A DNA stretch of 20,000 nt from Chondrilla cf. caribensis (lineage: Eukaryota > Porifera > Demospongiae > Chondrillida > Chondrillidae), in NCBI GenBank assembly GCA_964020155.1, contig OZ026547.1, positions 155,001 to 175,000 on the forward strand, written 5' to 3'. Shown one piece after another: positions 16,007-20,000 of the stretch; position 1 is the first letter of the stretch, and every line of letters begins with the position of its first letter. Under the pieces are notes generated by a model. That model was not told the origin of the DNA. It ran no database searches and saw only the letters and a list, made by a program, of their open reading frames with translations. A program made the position numbers and the translations under genes.

Positions 16007-16335
16007 TTTCGGTTGGGGCCTATTCCGCTGGAATGTAGAGTACAATGTATTCCAACACGGGATCGTAACACAGACTCTATATTTTCAACTCCGAACATGC
16101 AATAAAAACACGATTAACACCCACCTCCTGGTGAGTCCACACTCCTGGGTATAAGGAATAATACTTAATTTAAACTAGGAATATATATTTTTTGATTATT
16201 ACTAATATTATTCTTGTATCTTCTCTTATTGTCATTAATAATGCCCACAACATAACCTTTTTATCTCATACAAGTACAACATTTTGTATATGGACAACTT
16301 TTGTTATTTTTTGGGATAAGGGGGGTCATGGGGGA
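16007..16335. other. AT-rich intergenic sequence between B and C
   Basis: No supported gene or repeat. Sequence just beyond the stop codon of C (16322-16335) still matches the corresponding sequence after the stop of A, so the duplicated block between these two genes extends into the 3' untranslated region. Confidence 0.4.
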
Positions 16336-16767
16336 TCAATCACTGTCAAATGAATATCGTTGAAGGTAGTCAAATTTCTGTATCAGCTGGTGGACAGTGT
16401 CTATCTGCTGGTTAGTCCACTCCACCTTGTGTCTGGTGTGTGATGCTTCCTGGAACATAGCCTTCTCACATGTTCTGAGATAGTCTCTGTCACATTGGAG
16501 CTGGAGGAAGGAGCACATCTTCATGACTTCCTCCTGAGGGCGGGCTATCAAGTCAGACAGGTGAACCTGATGGATGTCTAACCCCCATTTTGATGCCATC
16601 TCTTCCACCGCACAATGATGGCTGAAGTAGTAGTTAGTCCTGGGGGTGAGGTTCTTCATCGGTAACAGGCGTGAACTGTTTGTACTGAGGAGATCTTTTC
16701 TGAGGTCTCTACCTCCAGAGCTGTAGATGAACCCGGTGGCCATGTTGTCAAAAGGGTTGCGAATCAC
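16336..16767 (-). CDS. Sulfotransferase C, exon 2
   Basis: 144 codons including TGA. Acceptor TTTGCCGCAG precedes VIRNPFDNMATGFIY. The middle (about 45 codons, RDLRKDLLSTNSS onward) is unlike A, but from LDIHQVHLSDLIARPQEEV to the end it is nearly identical to A and D at both DNA and protein level, ending QRYSFDSD. The joined protein is 379 residues. Confidence 0.92.
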   Translation of the reverse strand: MIRNPFDNMATGFIYSSGGRDLRKDLLSTNSSRLLPMKNLTPRTNYYFSHHCAVEEMASKWGLDIHQVHLSDLIARPQEEVMKMCSFLQLQCDRDYLRTCEKAMFQEASHTRHKVEWTNQQIDTVHQLIQKFDYLQRYSFDSD

Positions 16768-17447
16768 CTGCGGCAAACACAGAGAGCCAGGAAGGTGAAA
16801 TGTGGCAACTACACACAAGTTTGAGCACAAATAAGCACCAACACTTGTCTGTGAGTTAGGATCATTTCATGCTTTAAACTATCATATGAACAAAATATCA
16901 CTCTGTCACACAATATATTATTATATAGACGGAAATATTCGGTTTCTTTGGACTAAGTATTTCTGAAACAATCCACATCCAAACTGAACATCCTTCACTA
17001 TTTACCGACCAACTTTATGGCAATGCTGCATATACAACAACGATTAAATTGGCCTTTTATTGACCCCCTTGACGACCATTCCTAAATATATCATAGAGTA
17101 CGATAGCACTCTATATGTAGGGCTGACGTGAAAACAAAATGGCGGCCCTATACCTCCCATACATTACAGTTTCACAAAATATTATATATTTATGTATGGA
17201 AGACAATTTGCTTGGAGAGAAAGGAGAGAAGAGAAAAACCGTCAGCCCAGGGACTATTATAGATCATTCCCACTCATTTCCCACACCCATTACTATTATG
17301 CTTAGGCTGGCTATAATGTTCTGCATTTTTCTGGTTAGTTGACACATTTACACTTGATAAAATAATCTGTACTGGATGGCTTCTTGTTGATTCATTTGTG
17401 GTTGACCATCATTATTATCTGGGTAACAGAGAGGACATCTAATTAGT
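16768..17447. other. Sulfotransferase C intron, unique part
   Basis: No gene. An aaaatggcgg word (17137-17146) lies within a short inverted pair, tagggc at 17118 and gcccta at 17145. The word gggctgacg at 17120 has its complement cgtcagccc at 17240-17248, so a small degraded MITE is possible here. Confidence 0.35.
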
Positions 17448-17548
17448 GGTTAAGACATGGGCACAAGGGCATTTTGACATATTAATACCGAGTCCCGAGG
17501 GCGAGTGTATTTTATATGTCATAATGCCTGAGTGTCCATGTCTTAACC
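17448..17548. mobile_element. 101-bp palindromic MITE-like element in the sulfotransferase C intron
   Basis: Perfect 13-bp inverted ends, ggttaagacatgg and ccatgtcttaacc, and an interior that is itself largely palindromic (ggcattttgacatat on one arm, atatgtcataatgcc on the other, around cgagtcccgagggcgag). No coding capacity. A diverged half copy in reverse orientation lies at 18729-18780. Confidence 0.75.
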
Positions 17549-17574
17549 AGTATAGCAGCCGTTGTTAGCGCTTT

Positions 17575-17632
17575 ATACATTATAAAAATGCTGTGTAATA
17601 GTACTGTATCTATGGTAACGGATGCTATTAAT
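17575..17632. repeat. Dispersed repeat segment, inverted copy at 18783-18834
   Basis: The segment around ctgtgtaatagtactgtatc and tatggtaacggatgctatt reappears in reverse complement upstream of gene C with few differences. It is probably part of the same transposon family as the adjacent palindrome. Confidence 0.7.
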
Positions 17633-17808
17633 AATTAATGGTGGTTGTGTAAACATTCTAGCGAATTAAGTAGATGAACTTGATAAATTTTCACCAGCTT
17701 TGATGTGGTCTCTGTGCGTAGAGATAATAATGCTGTCAATGATATCTGATTCCCTAGCTCTTTGTAATTGGAAACCATAGTTATGGTTGTCGTGCCTAGC
17801 AATGGATG

Positions 17809-18689
<881 letters not shown>

Positions 18690-18710
18690 AGTAAGAGAAT
18701 CGGTTGCACC

Positions 18711-18843
18711 ATAGACGTTACGTAGTCGGGACTCGGTATTTTATATGTCAAAATGCCCTTTTGCCCGTGTCTTTACCACTAAATAGCATCCGTTACCATA
18801 GAAACAGTACTATTATACAGCAATTTTATAATATATAAATTTA
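18711..18843. mobile_element. MITE fragment flanked by a 30-bp direct repeat, upstream of sulfotransferase C
   Basis: The 133-bp insert holds a half copy of the palindromic element plus the inverted segment seen at 17575-17632. It is flanked by 30-bp direct repeats with one mismatch, at 18681-18710 and 18844-18873. The left repeat carries the gene C start codon. An RFX X-box-like word, gttaccatagaaac, lies at 18792-18805. Confidence 0.75.
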
Positions 18844-18854
18844 TTTCCTCATAG
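18843..18854 (-). other. Upstream mini-ORF Met-Arg-Lys-stop (duplicated start codon)
   Basis: On the minus strand ATG AGG AAA TAA: the duplicated copy of the gene C start region keeps the first three codons and then meets a stop supplied by the inserted element. It has the same upstream context (A at -3) as the real start 163 bp downstream. It acts as a uORF only if transcription starts above 18854, which the sequence does not show. Confidence 0.6.
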
Positions 18855-18873
18855 TAAGAGAAGCGGTTGCACC

Positions 18874-19055
18874 GATTAGAGATTTCCTTGTCGACAACAG
18901 ACCATAATCAGTAGCGCCCGTAGGCGGTAGAAGTGCTGATTGTCCGCGGTTGAGAAGTACAAAGGGCTGTGGTGTGTGAGTAGGGAATCATCTGATTAGC
19001 ACACAAGTTGAGTATCACTTATCTCTAACTCGGACACGAATCCTCGCTTCAATCC
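18874..19055. other. Intergenic sequence upstream of sulfotransferase C
   Basis: Unique sequence with no recognisable gene or clear core promoter. Confidence 0.35.
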
Positions 19056-19398
19056 CTAACCAGGAGTGTGTACTAACCAGGAGTGTGTACTAACTAGGAG
19101 TGTGCACTAACCAGGAGTGTGTACTAACCAGGAGTGTGTACTGACCAGGAGTGTGTACTAACCAAGAGTGTGTACTAACCAAGAGTGTGTGCTAACCAGG
19201 AGTGTGTACTAACCAGGAGTGCGTGGCTAACCAGGAGTGTGTGCTAACCAGGGGTGTGTCCTAACCAGGAATGTGTACTAACCAGGAGTGTGTACTAACC
19301 AGGAGTGTGGGCTAACCAGGAGTGTGTAATAACCAGGAGTGTGTGCTAACCAGGAGTGTGTCCTAACCAGGAGTGTGTCCTAACCAGGAGTGTGTGTT
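19056..19398. repeat. Second array of the 17-bp satellite, about 20 copies
   Basis: The same unit as the large array at 7032-9066 (gtgtactaaccaggagt) in the same orientation, with more private variants (ctaaccaagagt, cctaaccagg). Confidence 0.96.
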
Positions 19399-19540
19399 AC
19401 CCAACATATTATGTAACATTGCATTCAATAAAAATACAATTAAAGTACATAATATTATATGTAAACCCAAATAGTACTATCATCAGATGAGCTAAAGTGA
19501 AGTAAAATAACTCATTAACAAACATGTACACATACATTTA

Positions 19541-19594
19541 GTCTGATCCCACGTATCAGGCATACCAGATCCAAAAATAGTCTAACATGGCCGG
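19541..19594. promoter_or_regulatory. Diverged third copy of the shared upstream element
   Basis: Reads gtctgatcccacgtatcagg (inverted ctgat/atcag around the conserved cccacgtat core) followed by acatggccgg at 19585-19594. Order and spacing match the copies upstream of A and B. It lies about 850 bp upstream of the C start codon and about 100 bp beyond the stop of D. Confidence 0.35.
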
Positions 19595-19693
19595 ATCTTG
19601 ACGACCATATTGAACACATTTATAAATAGACAGTATATCTTCCAGTTACTTGTATGGTAGTCTGGCTCCATTAGACTATGGGGGGGGGGGGAA

Positions 19694-20000
19694 TCAGTCG
19701 CTTGAGAAGTTGTAACTTCTGAGAAAAGTGAATTCCTGTATCAGCTGGTGAACAGTGTCTATCTGCTGGTTAGTCCACTCCACCTTGTGTCTGGTGTGTG
19801 ATGCTTCCTGGAACATAGCCTTCTCACATGTTCTGAGATAGTCTCTGTCACATTGGAGCTGGAGGAAGGAGCACATCTTCATGACTTCCTCCTGAGGGCG
19901 GGCTATCAAGTCAGACAGGTGAACCTGATGGAGGTCCAGTCCTAAAGCATTACTCATCTCGACAATTGATCGTGTTCTTTGGAAATATTCCTGGATAGGG
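19694..20000 (-). CDS. Sulfotransferase D, partial (C-terminal part of exon 2)
   Basis: 102 codons plus one base, open to the right edge of the window and ending in TGA. It reads PIQEYFQRTRSIVEMSNALG, LDLHQVHLSDLIARPQEEV and on to EFTFLRSYNFSSD. The in-frame ATG at 19957 is internal and not a start: the family frame continues past it to the edge. Bases 19731-19932 are almost identical to blocks in A and C. A run of 12 G lies just beyond the stop (19680-19691). Confidence 0.9.
   Translation of the reverse strand, partial: PIQEYFQRTRSIVEMSNALGLDLHQVHLSDLIARPQEEVMKMCSFLQLQCDRDYLRTCEKAMFQEASHTRHKVEWTNQQIDTVHQLIQEFTFLRSYNFSSD

Noticed and set aside
19694..19957. Complete small gene starting at the ATG at 19957
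   Set aside because: The same frame stays open upstream to the window edge and matches the interior of exon 2 in the paralogues, so this ATG is internal.

Overview
This is an animal nuclear genome window, with GT-AG introns and no bacterial features. Every gene I can support lies on the minus strand. The best-supported gene is a c-Jun N-terminal kinase (JNK) with the diagnostic Thr-Pro-Tyr activation motif, so the source is a metazoan or very close relative. The small introns, very heavy tandem-repeat load, several MITE-like elements and a tandem family of Golgi-type sulfotransferases suggest a marine invertebrate. A sponge is my guess, but the sequence does not prove it.

Layout: (1) 57-5083 is the JNK gene. 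I assembled twelve coding exons by hand; all junction phases agree and they give 359 codons plus one base. The start codon is at 5083 and the last exon or exons run off the left edge. (2) 5084-10986 is intergenic: a 40-bp hairpin array with a pogo-like MITE inserted in it, a second MITE, a CACACATG minisatellite, a 2-kb array of a 17-bp unit, about 800 bp of unique DNA, and a dispersed repeat. (3) 10987-20000 holds four tandem sulfotransferase paralogues, called A (10987-13434), B (14221-15755), C (16336-18689) and D (19694 to the right edge, partial). A, B and C are two-exon genes whose phase-0 intron sits just before the 3'-phosphate-binding motif (V-I/V-R-N-P-F-D). Each starts with a signal anchor, as expected of type II Golgi enzymes that use PAPS.

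The most unusual thing here is how tandem repeats relate to splice sites. In JNK intron 11 a 75-bp unit has amplified the whole 3' splice site and the first six codons of exon 12, giving six near-identical acceptors. In JNK intron 1 a 19-bp array grew from the splice donor and contains a second exact copy of it. In sulfotransferase C the donor is itself the first unit of a long TG microsatellite. Most other introns also carry a tandem repeat close to an exon edge. Two more points stand out: a 202-bp block near the 3' end of A, C and D is almost identical although their flanks have diverged, which looks like gene conversion; and the start-codon region of C is duplicated around a MITE fragment, leaving an upstream Met-Arg-Lys-stop mini-ORF.

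The long Cys-Val, His-Thr and other repeat-encoded ORFs on both strands are microsatellite and minisatellite shadows and are not annotated as genes.
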